Assembly (NCBI GenBank): GCA_004014935.1
Contig: CP025322.1
Span: 1,922,001-1,986,000 of the forward strand
DNA: 64,000 nt
Source of the DNA: Saccharomycopsis malanga
Lineage: Eukaryota > Ascomycota > Saccharomycetes > Ascoideales > Saccharomycopsidaceae
Direction of reading: 5' to 3'
The position numbers and the translations under genes were made by a program. This document shows positions 28,784-37,760 of this stretch, one piece after another. The notes below the pieces were generated by a model that worked only from the letters and a program-made list of their open reading frames with translations, did no database searches and was not told where the DNA came from. Every line of letters begins with the position of its first letter. The stretch's first letter is position 1.

Positions 28784-28794
28784 ACACTACCATT
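28784..28794. repeat. Right target-site duplication (11 bp)
   Basis: ACACTACCATT, directly after the element's head end. Confidence 0.83.
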
Positions 28795-29121
28795 TCAGAT
28801 ATTTTACTGAATCCATCTCTCATTTTGTATAGATTAAGATTTGAGCAACACCAAAATAAAGGAACAAGAATACTAAACTATTATATACCAGGTGTGCATT
28901 ACAAAACAACGCCAAAGTCTGTCTTTGGCTTTTCAATTCATTCAGCACTCACATAAATATATTCAAAAATCCAAGTGAAAAGAATACATATCAAAGGCCA
29001 TTTCAAAATCATCACATGCCTACCAGATCAAAAACTACTCATTTATTACAAAAGCCAGCTATCACCTTTTATTTCAAATATATATTCATTCCTAAACTAG
29101 AGGCTTAGCTTCTTTTCTTAT

Positions 29122-29198
29122 CGGGCTTTTGCCAAACCTCCTTTTAGTATAGCCAGTATATACGCAACTGATAAATACTGAGCTCGAAGTATTATTGT
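29122..29198 (+). mobile_element. Decayed 5'-truncated SINE-like copy
   Basis: Plus orientation. CGGGCTTTTGCCAAACCTCC, then GTATATACGCAACTGATAAA and TACTGAGCTCGAAGTATTAT follow the 3' body of the element with many changes. It overlaps the 3' flank of the aldolase gene. Confidence 0.6.
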
Positions 29199-29230
29199 AG
29201 CTATATATTACTAATGTTTTGGCAATCCAA

Positions 29231-30163
29231 TTACAAAGTTTTTTCCAAGGCAGCAAGTGGCTCAAGGGCTGCCAAATATTTTGCGCTGAACAAATTGCTA
29301 GAATATTCCACATCTAAAGGAGGTCTTCCAGCACTAGTTTCTCCAAAACCAGTGAAATGACGAATTAAAGCTTTGGTTCCTGGCACGCCTCCTTCTACTG
29401 CAATTTGTTCTGCCATGGTGACTTTGTACTGCAATTCCTGGGCTTCTTTTCCAAAATTACCCTCAAGGCCATATTGAAGGAGTTTGTTAATGGTTTTCGG
29501 AAAGGCATTACCCAAGCCATCGATTAAGCCTTTGGAGCCCACCGAGAATGCTGGCAACAAGAAATTGGCAAAGCCAGGAAAGACAGCAAAATCGCCATTT
29601 TGGATCTCTTCACTCAAGTTCACTTTGATAAAGAGACTAAGATCTGTATGGGTGAACTTGGAACCAACAATATTAGGATGCTTGGCCAACTTTTTAAAGG
29701 TGTCTGCGTTGATAACAATACCGTTGGTGACTCCAGGGTAAAGATATACCATCACTGGAAGAACAGATCGGTCTGCCACTTTGGAGAACCAACTGTAAAT
29801 ACCCTCTTGCGTGGTAATGCCACCAAAATAGTTGGCTGTGACTACAAGAGCATATTGAGCACCAGCATTCTTGGCAGACTCAATTTCCCGAAGTGTGCCA
29901 TCAATACTGTTTTCAGCAACACCAGCTATGATCACCAAATCTGGAGCAGCTTTTTTGATAGAACTGATGATATTTGCCCTTTCTTCCCTTGTCAAATGGG
30001 CATTTTCTCCTGTAGATCCATTCACCACAAGACCTGGAATACCACTGTCAGCAAGAAACTTGGCGTGGGCAACCTGTGTGTCATAATCAATGCTCCATTT
30101 GTCTTTCTTGAAAAAAGTCGGAATCGGTGGGTAAAGTCCAGGAGCTGGTGCTTTGTGAGTCAT
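29231..30163 (-). CDS. DapA-family (dihydrodipicolinate synthase-like) aldolase
   Basis: 310 residues. A (beta/alpha)8-barrel class I aldolase by motifs: NGSTGENAHLT (48-58), matching the G(S/T)TGE substrate-binding loop; catalytic Tyr in VYLYPGVTNG (Tyr140); Schiff-base Lys in HPNIVGSKFTHTD (Lys169), with the family's usual spacing of about 29. Family role: pyruvate-type lyases such as dihydrodipicolinate synthase, N-acetylneuraminate lyase, 4-hydroxy-2-oxoglutarate aldolase and the fungal 2-keto-3-deoxy-L-galactonate aldolase. Fungi make lysine by the aminoadipate route, so a lysine role is unlikely; sugar-acid or hydroxyproline breakdown is more plausible. The substrate cannot be told from the sequence. 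S. cerevisiae lacks a close counterpart as far as I know. Confidence 0.9.
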   Translation of the reverse strand: MTHKAPAPGLYPPIPTFFKKDKWSIDYDTQVAHAKFLADSGIPGLVVNGSTGENAHLTREERANIISSIKKAAPDLVIIAGVAENSIDGTLREIESAKNAGAQYALVVTANYFGGITTQEGIYSWFSKVADRSVLPVMVYLYPGVTNGIVINADTFKKLAKHPNIVGSKFTHTDLSLFIKVNLSEEIQNGDFAVFPGFANFLLPAFSVGSKGLIDGLGNAFPKTINKLLQYGLEGNFGKEAQELQYKVTMAEQIAVEGGVPGTKALIRHFTGFGETSAGRPPLDVEYSSNLFSAKYLAALEPLAALEKTL

Positions 30164-30589
30164 TTTGGTTATTCTATTTTATTAAACAGTGTTAGGATAA
30201 ATTTCCTGTATAATTACGGAGTTCTAATCAACAGTTTCTCTAATTGTTGCTTGCGATGAGACTTGCTTTTTGCTCTCTTTGCAGGATTTCTACAGAAACG
30301 GTCCTACTTATAGTCCGCTGTCGGTAACAGTAGTTACTATCGCCTATTTCTAGCTTAGGTGTCTTCAGCATGCCCTACAAGTGGGGATATTGGCCTACTA
30401 CCAGGATATCTTCTGGTCTTGGAGAGCAATAGCCTATAATGCACCTTCAATGGCCTTGCTGCATGATGAAGCGGATATGCATACTGTTGCATGTGCGACC
30501 TTGTAGTCGCAGCATTGTGGACCCCCTATTTCCACATCCGGGGGTGGGTGGTGCGCTGATTTTTATAACTCCGATGAAGGCTGACGGTT
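30164..30589. other. Promoter region of the aldolase gene
   Basis: 426 bases between two minus-strand genes. No firm regulatory site is assigned. Confidence 0.4.
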
Positions 30590-31750
30590 TTATTTCTTCC
30601 CATTACTTTGTTTTCTGAAAAACCATAAACCATCGTGTTTCTTCTTCTTTTTTGGTGGTGGTGGGGCGATTTTAAAGTTCAACACCGAAGGTTTGCTTTC
30701 AAAGCTATATTCATCACCATTATCTGTAGCATCAACAACATTTTTCTGAATGCCTGGCATAATTTTGTGACGAGTTTCTTTTTCTTCCGTAATTTCAAAG
30801 GTGTCTTCTTCAATATTCTTTACTTGTTTTTTAAATTTGTCTTTCAATGCTAATCTCAAACTATCTTTGATCTGTAGTAATGGCTGAGGATCGTTACCGT
30901 CCTCTTCTTCCTCGTCTTCCGTAAATAAAATGTTTTCATGTATCTCTTCCAAATGCATAGCATTGTGCAAATCCTCATTGCTATTCTCCTCAATTGTAAA
31001 TAAATCACACCTATTTAATACAACCTGCTCAGCTTCACCAATTTGTCCATAAATTGATTTAAAAATGGATTTACTTGTTTCGTCATCATCATCAGCATCA
31101 TCCTCAGTTGATTTGGCATTTTCCTGGCTGCTGCTAGTCTCGTCATTTTTTGATTCCTCTTCCTCTCGTTGCATTTGGCCTAGCTGTGCATCATAATGAA
31201 CAAGTTTCAAAATTTCCTCGACGTAGTTACTAAAGTTAGCATCTGTATTATCAAATCCGTCGCACTGGACTGACCAAAATGGCTGCTCAACTGCAGCTTC
31301 AACTGTGTTGTAATCATAATTCTTTACTTGGGTGTCCTTGTTGAGCAACGGATTATCAACGTACATCTCTTTACTGCATCCTGTGCCATTATTTCCCTCT
31401 AAAGTAAACACACTGTGTATATCCTTTTCCTCGCCATGGTCATCCCCTTCATAAACCGAGGAACAAGCAGAATCAATATAAAAACTTAACAAATCCTCAA
31501 TCTCGGGCTCTTCCTCACTGGCATCGTCGCTAGTTAATTGGGTAATTTCGTTTACCATTCTGTTAGCAAGGGTCTCCATAACACAGAATGTAGAACAATC
31601 TGGGTCAAGATTATGGCTTTCTTCATACTGAAAAGGTGTGTTTGTTTCAGAAAATGTTTTTCTTGTAGCCATTTCTGGATAATCTTCTGTTACTAAACAC
31701 TCATCTATTACTTGAACAAGTCTTTTCATATTTCCTCTCGGTGGCACCAT
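30590..31750 (-). CDS. Acidic protein of unknown function
   Basis: 386 residues from an ATG; a second Met at residue 8 is an alternative start. Not recognised. Seen: strongly acidic throughout with several Asp/Glu runs (about 80-90, 195-225, 280-290), no membrane segment, and a contrasting C-terminus IAPPPPKKKKKHDGLWFFRKQSNGKK: a proline run, a lysine run and a Trp/Phe patch. The lysine run could be a nuclear localisation signal. The even spread of acidic tracts suggests disorder. It is divergent, across 2.3 kb, from the adhesin gene. Confidence 0.7.
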   Translation of the reverse strand: MVPPRGNMKRLVQVIDECLVTEDYPEMATRKTFSETNTPFQYEESHNLDPDCSTFCVMETLANRMVNEITQLTSDDASEEEPEIEDLLSFYIDSACSSVYEGDDHGEEKDIHSVFTLEGNNGTGCSKEMYVDNPLLNKDTQVKNYDYNTVEAAVEQPFWSVQCDGFDNTDANFSNYVEEILKLVHYDAQLGQMQREEEESKNDETSSSQENAKSTEDDADDDDETSKSIFKSIYGQIGEAEQVVLNRCDLFTIEENSNEDLHNAMHLEEIHENILFTEDEEEEDGNDPQPLLQIKDSLRLALKDKFKKQVKNIEEDTFEITEEKETRHKIMPGIQKNVVDATDNGDEYSFESKPSVLNFKIAPPPPKKKKKHDGLWFFRKQSNGKK

Positions 31751-31938
31751 TTCTCACGTATCTTGCCCAACATGTTCAGGTATTAAAGTCCACAAACGTT
31801 CGAAAAAGAGAGCGATTTTTATAACAATTATATAGAGCAAAAAGGAAAATCAAAGAAAGGAAGTTTTAAAGATAGGAAAGATTTGTTTTTGATATTCCTT
31901 AGTATCTATTACATTTCACTTGAGGTAAGGAATTTACC

Positions 31939-31961
31939 AAAAAAAAAAAAAAAAAAAAAAA
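31939..31961. repeat. A23 homopolymer
   Basis: Twenty-three uninterrupted A in the promoter of the acidic-protein gene (T on its coding strand). Confidence 0.9.
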
Positions 31962-32251
31962 TAAATAATGTACTTTTAGTAGTTACAACAGGCATACCAT
32001 TGCTTTTCCTTTGGTATTTGGTATTTGAATGACAATGTATATGAAAAGTTCAAGATACCTTTTGTCCTGGCCGTTTTATCTCCAACAACTGAAGCAAAAT
32101 TATTAGACAGAATTAAGTAAGATTTCTTCTCCAGTCTTATCTCATTAATATATCAAGCTGGTTTGGCTGACAAAATAATCTACACATGTAGGAATACATT
32201 ACTTGTTATCATATAAAGTGTAAGAACCGGCTAGCCACAGCATCATTAACG

Positions 32252-32318
32252 TGGCTCAACAGCTTCCGTTATGTTCCCGTGCACATTCTTTTGATTGAAA
32301 ACGAGAAGTTCGAATCTT
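32252..32318 (+). other. Degenerate tRNA-like segment
   Basis: TGGCTCAACAGC (A-box-like, 32252-32263) and AGTTCGAATCTT (B-box-like, 32307-32318) lie 55 bases apart, but no cloverleaf pairing is evident. It is followed by a direct repeat of AGATTTTATGGTA (32326-32352). Possibly a relic of a tRNA or tRNA-derived element. Confidence 0.35.
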
Positions 32319-33390
32319 GCTAACAGATTTTATGGTAATAGATTTTATGGTATTGCTTTCATGGAGGGGTTTAAACCTGAAAATGGCCAAAGGTTGAAAA
32401 ATATAACTCCATTATGTAACTAACTTTTTAGTACCTATATACATCTATTAATTACCATGGGCGTGTATTTGTAAACCATTTTGTCCAGATGATAAAAATA
32501 ATACTACATTTTATCCATTTCTTGCACTTCCAAGATTTGCTGTCTAACACTAACAAAGATTTTCCAAGAATTGAACAAATATTGAGCCGTTGATGGTCGC
32601 CGCTAGGTTTGATAAGAAACAAGTACTCAAAAGTAAAAGGAGGCGCTAATACCACATGTTTTTTTATTATAGCAAATCAAAACTGGTAAAATTGCTACTG
32701 GCATGGAAATCTTCTAAGTAATTATAGATTTGCAGTACTCAGAAGTTAACAGGGATACAATAAAAAATCTCGAATAAAGAAACGAAGTATTGGAAGATTT
32801 TATTTGTAGTAAACGGCATGGTCACACGGTTCATAGTTTTAGTTCTATTTATTCTTCTATTGTGTGCAACATGACAGCTTCCATGGCTATTGTTAATTTA
32901 TCATTGGCATAATCTTAATGTTTCACCTTCTTCAATACGAATGTCCTCAACATGAGCAGAACTTGGACTCATTTTTTTTGTTGAGCCACTTCACATGATT
33001 CCAACTACGCAAACTGTTTGGATTTTGATACTTGAATTTGAATACATGTCACTTTCTGCATACTTTGGATACTCATTAAAGGACTACACACAGCCGCAGG
33101 TATAGTCCCAATGTAGTCTTTCTATTAATAAATTATACAAGCGAGGTTTCATTTAAGAATTATGGAGCCTAATTTTGAATTTGATTTGCAGAAAATAACA
33201 AAAATGGGCTTTAATTATCTGACCAATAAGAGTTACAATGCAAGTATAAAGATATCCTTTTTTACCTTGTCTGTAAGACATTTTGCAAGGCATTTCTTTA
33301 TTAGGAAATCATATATCTTTTTACTATGCTCTTTTTAGAAAAGGTCTTAAAGTATGGTTGTCACAGCTACAATAGGCAAATCTTTTTCTA

Positions 33391-33411
33391 TTTTTTTTTT
33401 TTTTTTTTTTT
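33391..33411. repeat. T21 homopolymer
   Basis: Uninterrupted T tract about 650 bases upstream of the adhesin ATG. Confidence 0.9.
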
Positions 33412-33581
33412 GTTTTCGTCTTCTTTAGGCTTAACTTTAAATGATATTAATATCAATCTAATGGGTTCATCTAGTTAAAGTGTTTCTTGTCAACATGAAC
33501 GAGTTAGCTTTATACTACAATTATTACTATGTGAAAAATTACAACATTTGACACCCATTGTAGAACTTTATAAACTGTATA

Positions 33582-33728
33582 TGCATGCATACGGACGCGG
33601 TTGACTGAGGCATATCCATGTCGCACAACATGATATGCAACTGCATGCAAAAGTGGCAATTTTTCCAACATTCCCACACAACACAACGGTTGATCCAACC
33701 CAATCTAGAAGCCTGATTGCTGCATGCA
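33582..33728. promoter_or_regulatory. Three TGCATGCA palindromic octamers upstream of the adhesin gene
   Basis: TGCATGCA occurs at 33582-33589 (inside the longer palindrome TATGCATGCATA), 33642-33649 and 33721-33728, 330-470 bases before the adhesin ATG. Three perfect palindromic octamers in 147 bases are unlikely by chance and could bind a dimeric regulator; none is identified. Confidence 0.4.
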
Positions 33729-34055
33729 TGAAAAATGCTTTCAACATGTGTCGCTTGCCGACAGTGGCTCACCAAGTTATCCATAGATAAACCTAAGACA
33801 GAGTATCAATCATACACCTTTTGGGAAATCCAACATGAATGATCATTGATTCTGTAAAGAAGCAAGCTTTTCGTCGATGTAAAATAATATAAATTCTAAT
33901 GCATTCCACCTATTTATTTTCTAAAAAAAATATTCTTTAAACGATAAATACTTCAAGTCACCAACTAGTAAAGAATACCTTTACTGCGATTCATTCCCTT
34001 TAAAAAGCTTACTCACCCTGTACATCCTTTTAGTCAACAAGATATTTAAGGAATT

Positions 34056-35657
34056 ATGAAGTTTCAAGTTGCGAAACATTTAGCTCTAGCTGTTTTGTCG
34101 GTGGCCCAGGTTGCAGCTGTTCAACAAGTCACTGTCACTAACGTTGTTGATGTGACTGTTAAATCTACATCCACTTATTGTCCTTTGACACAAACTTCCA
34201 CCAGTGTGTCGCCTCATGTTATTACTGTTACCAGCAGTGTCACCGAGGTCACTAGTGTTCCAAATTGTGGAACTCTTGATTGTTCGGCTACCACAAATAT
34301 TAGACCAACTGTTCACACCCATACTGCTTACAGTTCTCATATTTTCTCTTTTGTTACTTCCAGCCATGTTGAAACTCATTATACCCACACTTTGCCTGTC
34401 ACTGCTTACACTCCAAGCTTCACCACCAGTGAAGGAGAAAGCGTCACTTTCCACTATGCCACTTCTATCCGCTCCAAATGTACTGAGTCTTGGGGCCAAC
34501 CTAAACCACATTCTCATACACATTCTACGGGAAAAACTGAAGGCTTTCCTCCAGTACCAACTGGTTTTCCTCCTGTTCCTCCTCCACCTTTCCCTACTGC
34601 TGAAACCAAAAGCTTTGGATTCACAAAAACTTGGAACACTCATTATACAAAACCTTCTGAATCATGCTCCGAATCATTTTCTAAACATGAATCTAAACCT
34701 ATTTTAAGCACTTTAAGTATTCCAGCTCTTCCTTCCACTACAGGTGAAATTGCTAGCACTTTTGTTTCAATTCACTCTTCTCAATCTTCTTTTGTTCAAT
34801 CTTCTTCTAGTATTGTTTTGTCGAGCACCAACTCTACTTCTGCTGCTTCAAGTACTTCTAGTTTGTCAACTACATCCTCTGCTTCATTGTCTAGTGATGT
34901 TGTTACTGTTGTAACTCTCACTTCTTCTGGCGTTGTTACTACTTATACTACAACTTGTCCATTGAGCGCCTTCACTTCCTCAACAAATGTTCCTTCTGCT
35001 TCAATTACTAGCAGTGTACAACCTTCTGCTTTAACCAACCAAACTACTTCTTCTGCTCCGTTGTCCAAAGATATTACAACCGTTGTCACAATCACATCTT
35101 CTGGTATTGTTACTGCCTATACTACTACCTGTCCATTAAGTGCTTTGACCAGTGCTTCTTCACTTTCTTCATCAACTAGTGCTTCATCAGCTGGAACTGG
35201 TGCTTCTTCTGCTGTATCAAGCACTTCCGTTATTGAATCTAGCTCTAGCGTTGTTTCTACAAACACCCACTCCCCTGTTACCTCTGGGGGCGCTTCCTCT
35301 TCTCCATCAACTACATTGTCTAAGGAAGACACTTACACCACTGTCATTTCTTCCGTTCAAAGCAGTACAACTTTTTACGAGACTCTTACTCTTCACAGAC
35401 ATCACTCATCCAGCACTATTCAAACCAATGTTTCCTCATCAGCAGTAACTTTCAGCTCTTCCCCATTTAGTGAAACTATTTCAACCACTGCTGCTGCAAC
35501 GGTAGAAACTCTGAGCTCTACACCTGCTATCCCATCTGCGGTTTCTGGAAACAACTCGGTTTTAACAACTTTTGCTGCTTCTGCTAACAAAACCCCTGCT
35601 TCTGTTTACGGATACGGAATGGTTTTGGTCTTTTCTGTCTTAGCCATCATATATTAA
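34056..35657 (+). CDS. GPI-anchored cell-wall adhesin/flocculin-like protein
   Basis: 533 residues. Seen: signal peptide (about 1-21, cut near VAAVQQ), a Cys/Thr-rich N-terminal region with His-rich patches and a Pro-rich stretch (FPPVPTGFPPVPPPPFP, about 165-182), a long Ser/Thr-rich stalk, and a C-terminal hydrophobic end (SVYGYGMVLVFSVLAIIY) preceded by small residues, the GPI-anchor signal. The stalk holds two copies of a repeat of the type VVT(L/I)TSSG(V/I)VT(T/A)YTTTCPLSA at 34890-34970 and 35062-35142, as found in fungal Eap1/Hwp1/Flo11-type wall proteins. Role: probably a heavily O-mannosylated wall protein in adhesion or biofilm formation; the ligand is unknown. Only two repeat units, so short for the class. 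Confidence 0.88.
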   Translation: MKFQVAKHLALAVLSVAQVAAVQQVTVTNVVDVTVKSTSTYCPLTQTSTSVSPHVITVTSSVTEVTSVPNCGTLDCSATTNIRPTVHTHTAYSSHIFSFVTSSHVETHYTHTLPVTAYTPSFTTSEGESVTFHYATSIRSKCTESWGQPKPHSHTHSTGKTEGFPPVPTGFPPVPPPPFPTAETKSFGFTKTWNTHYTKPSESCSESFSKHESKPILSTLSIPALPSTTGEIASTFVSIHSSQSSFVQSSSSIVLSSTNSTSAASSTSSLSTTSSASLSSDVVTVVTLTSSGVVTTYTTTCPLSAFTSSTNVPSASITSSVQPSALTNQTTSSAPLSKDITTVVTITSSGIVTAYTTTCPLSALTSASSLSSSTSASSAGTGASSAVSSTSVIESSSSVVSTNTHSPVTSGGASSSPSTTLSKEDTYTTVISSVQSSTTFYETLTLHRHHSSSTIQTNVSSSAVTFSSSPFSETISTTAAATVETLSSTPAIPSAVSGNNSVLTTFAASANKTPASVYGYGMVLVFSVLAIIY

Positions 35658-36476
35658 TCTTTTCTACTTCTACTCCATTTGGGGTTTCTTTCTCAACGTT
35701 CTTTCTCACCTAGCTTAGTCTACGTATTTTTCCATTTACATTCATTTCTCAAAACCTTTTTCAGTTTGCTATATAGCTGTTCTACATGGTATTTTCTGAA
35801 CTTCACCGTCCCACTAAGCTAAACTACTTGTACTTTTCACGGGAGTTAGTAATCTAAAATGCTATTGCTCATGATAACTTGAAGAGGAAATGATTCAATA
35901 AAAATATATAAACTACCACCTTCTTGTTCCGCACTTCAACATGCAACTACTGCAGGATAGTATGTCACCATGCATATCTTTGTCATATATTACGTAATAT
36001 AGTCGTACAAGTATTTGCAAACCACCAAGCCCCAAAATAGCCGTATTAAAGAACGTTAAGAGATCTGATAAAACACTATTTGAAAGTCCTGATCAAACCT
36101 ACTGTTGCCAACTTTGATCTAGTCCCCTTATCTTACAAGATACAGGGGCACATAACCGTACAGCATCACATGCTAATAGCACGCGTCTTGCAAGTGTAGA
36201 AAAAAAAAAGAGAGAGATTGAAATTGTTGTGAGTTTTCCGGCAGACGGTACGGTACTTAAGATAGGTGATTTGCTGTTTTTCTATAGAATTGAGAGTTGA
36301 TTGAGGCATATTATTGGATGAAAGAGATTGAATTTGGTAATTGTGGCGTTTTAGAGGAATTGACAGTGTATTTAGGGTGTTTTTACATCATAATATAAAT
36401 TATATTTGCTTTTTGTATAGTTGCTAGAGAGCAATTGATAATCTATTTGAATTGGAAGAGGTATATTTCAATCAAA
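35658..36476. other. Intergenic region upstream of CDS1
   Basis: 819 bases; no gene. A potential hairpin lies at 36124-36148 (arms CCCCT-ATCTT and AAGAT-AGGGG around a 2-base loop with small bulges). Confidence 0.45.
36124..36148. other. Short inverted repeat
   Basis: CCCCT t ATCTT ac AAGAT ac AGGGG: two nested 5-base arms around a 2-base centre. It is about 330 bases before the CDS1 ATG; no function assigned. Confidence 0.5.
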
Positions 36477-37760
36477 ATGTCTAAGAAAGAAGTGAAAAAG
36501 GCAGTTGGAGATGCTGCGAAGCAAGATGCAGGGGCCAATGGCAATGCCAATGGTGGTGATGGCAAGCAGGCCGCAGAATTCAACAAGAAGAAACAAAACT
36601 TTATTGTACGTACTGTATGGACTATAGTGATGGTAGTGGGCATGTTCAGTATATTATTTCTAGGGCCAGTATGGGTGATTGGATTGGTGGTGGTGTTGCA
36701 GGTTTTGACGTTCAAGGAAGTGATTGCTTTGTCATCCAAGCCTGCTAGAGAAAAGGAGCTCCCGTTAAATAGAACACTCAGTTGGTATTTTTTACTCACA
36801 TCGGCGTATTATTTGGATGGGGAAAGTTTCATCCATCATTTCAAACATTTAATATTTGTAGATAAGTATTTGTCACCGTTAGCAGGCAACCATCGGTTTA
36901 TTAGTTACTGTTTGTATGTGTTGGGCTTTGTGTTTTTCGTTGCTACTTTGAAACCAGGCTATTACAAGCTACAGTTTGCCCAGTTGTGCATAACTCATAT
37001 GGTGTTGATTTTGGTGGTGTTCCAAGCCCATTTGATCATCAGCAACATTTTGACCGGGTTGTTCTGGTTTTTATTGCCTGTTGGTTTAGTCATTGTAAAC
37101 GACATTTTCGCCTACATTTGCGGCATTACGTTCGGTAAAACCCAATTGATTGCCATCAGTCCTAAGAAAACTGTCGAAGGATTTGTCGGTGCTTGGGGAT
37201 TCACCATTCTTTCTGCCTTCTTGTTGGTTAGATTGTTGGGCAATTACAACTACTTGATTTGTTCCGTGGAAGACCTCAGTACTAATGTGCTTTCCAACAT
37301 TTCATGTGATCCTAATCCCGTCTTTGTTCCTCAATCTTATCGCTTGCCACCTGTTCTAGGTGAGATTTTCAGCAAAGAGTTTGTGGTTTTGAAGCCAATT
37401 TATTTCCATGCCATAGTCTATGCCACCTTTGCTTCCTTGATTGCTCCGTTTGGCGGTTTTTTCGCCTCTGGCGTTAAGAGAACTTTCAACATTAAAGATT
37501 TCGGTGACACTATCCCTGGCCATGGAGGTATCACCGATAGAATGGACTGTCAGTTTTTAATGGGTTCTTTTTCCTATTTGTATTATGAAACATTCATTTC
37601 AACTCATAGAGTCACTGTTGGATCCGTCCTTCAAATGGCTGTCAGCAATTTAGACGCCGCTCAGATAGTTCAATTGATCACCGCTTTACAAACATATTTG
37701 CACAATTCCGGCTTTCTCGATGATTCTACCTATGCTAAATTAACCAAGGCCTTGAGTTGA
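36477..37760 (+). CDS. CDS1: Phosphatidate cytidylyltransferase (CDP-diacylglycerol synthase)
   Basis: 427 residues from the ATG at 36477 (the frame opens further up only with TTG). The N-terminus is Lys/Ala/Gly-rich; about eight hydrophobic segments follow. The family signature is intact near residues 330-357: SGVKRTFNIKDFGDTIPGHGGITDRMD, with the metal-binding Asp residues. Upstream blocks NDIFAYICGITFGKTQL and SPKKTVEGFVGAW are also family hallmarks. Role: in the ER, converts phosphatidate and CTP to CDP-diacylglycerol, precursor of phosphatidylinositol, phosphatidylserine and, through mitochondrial Pgs1, cardiolipin. Confidence 0.96.
   Translation: MSKKEVKKAVGDAAKQDAGANGNANGGDGKQAAEFNKKKQNFIVRTVWTIVMVVGMFSILFLGPVWVIGLVVVLQVLTFKEVIALSSKPAREKELPLNRTLSWYFLLTSAYYLDGESFIHHFKHLIFVDKYLSPLAGNHRFISYCLYVLGFVFFVATLKPGYYKLQFAQLCITHMVLILVVFQAHLIISNILTGLFWFLLPVGLVIVNDIFAYICGITFGKTQLIAISPKKTVEGFVGAWGFTILSAFLLVRLLGNYNYLICSVEDLSTNVLSNISCDPNPVFVPQSYRLPPVLGEIFSKEFVVLKPIYFHAIVYATFASLIAPFGGFFASGVKRTFNIKDFGDTIPGHGGITDRMDCQFLMGSFSYLYYETFISTHRVTVGSVLQMAVSNLDAAQIVQLITALQTYLHNSGFLDDSTYAKLTKALS

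Larger units (their letters stand above)
28122..29230. other. 1.1-kb intergenic region with two SINE copies
   Basis: Region between the convergent SRP101 and aldolase genes. It holds one full-length SINE-like element and a decayed tail fragment; no gene is seen. Confidence 0.5.
31751..34055. other. 2.3-kb intergenic region upstream of the adhesin gene
   Basis: No convincing gene. It holds an A23 tract (31939-31961), a T21 tract (33391-33411), a degenerate tRNA-like segment (32252-32318) and three TGCATGCA octamers (33582-33728). Long upstream regions are usual for regulated yeast adhesin genes; the reading as promoter is inference. Confidence 0.55.

Noticed and set aside
33510-33784. Overlapping minus-strand ORFs of 62 and 81 codons upstream of the adhesin gene
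   Set aside because: Two frames overlap across the TGCATGCA cluster; composition is not protein-like (His/Cys/Met-rich).
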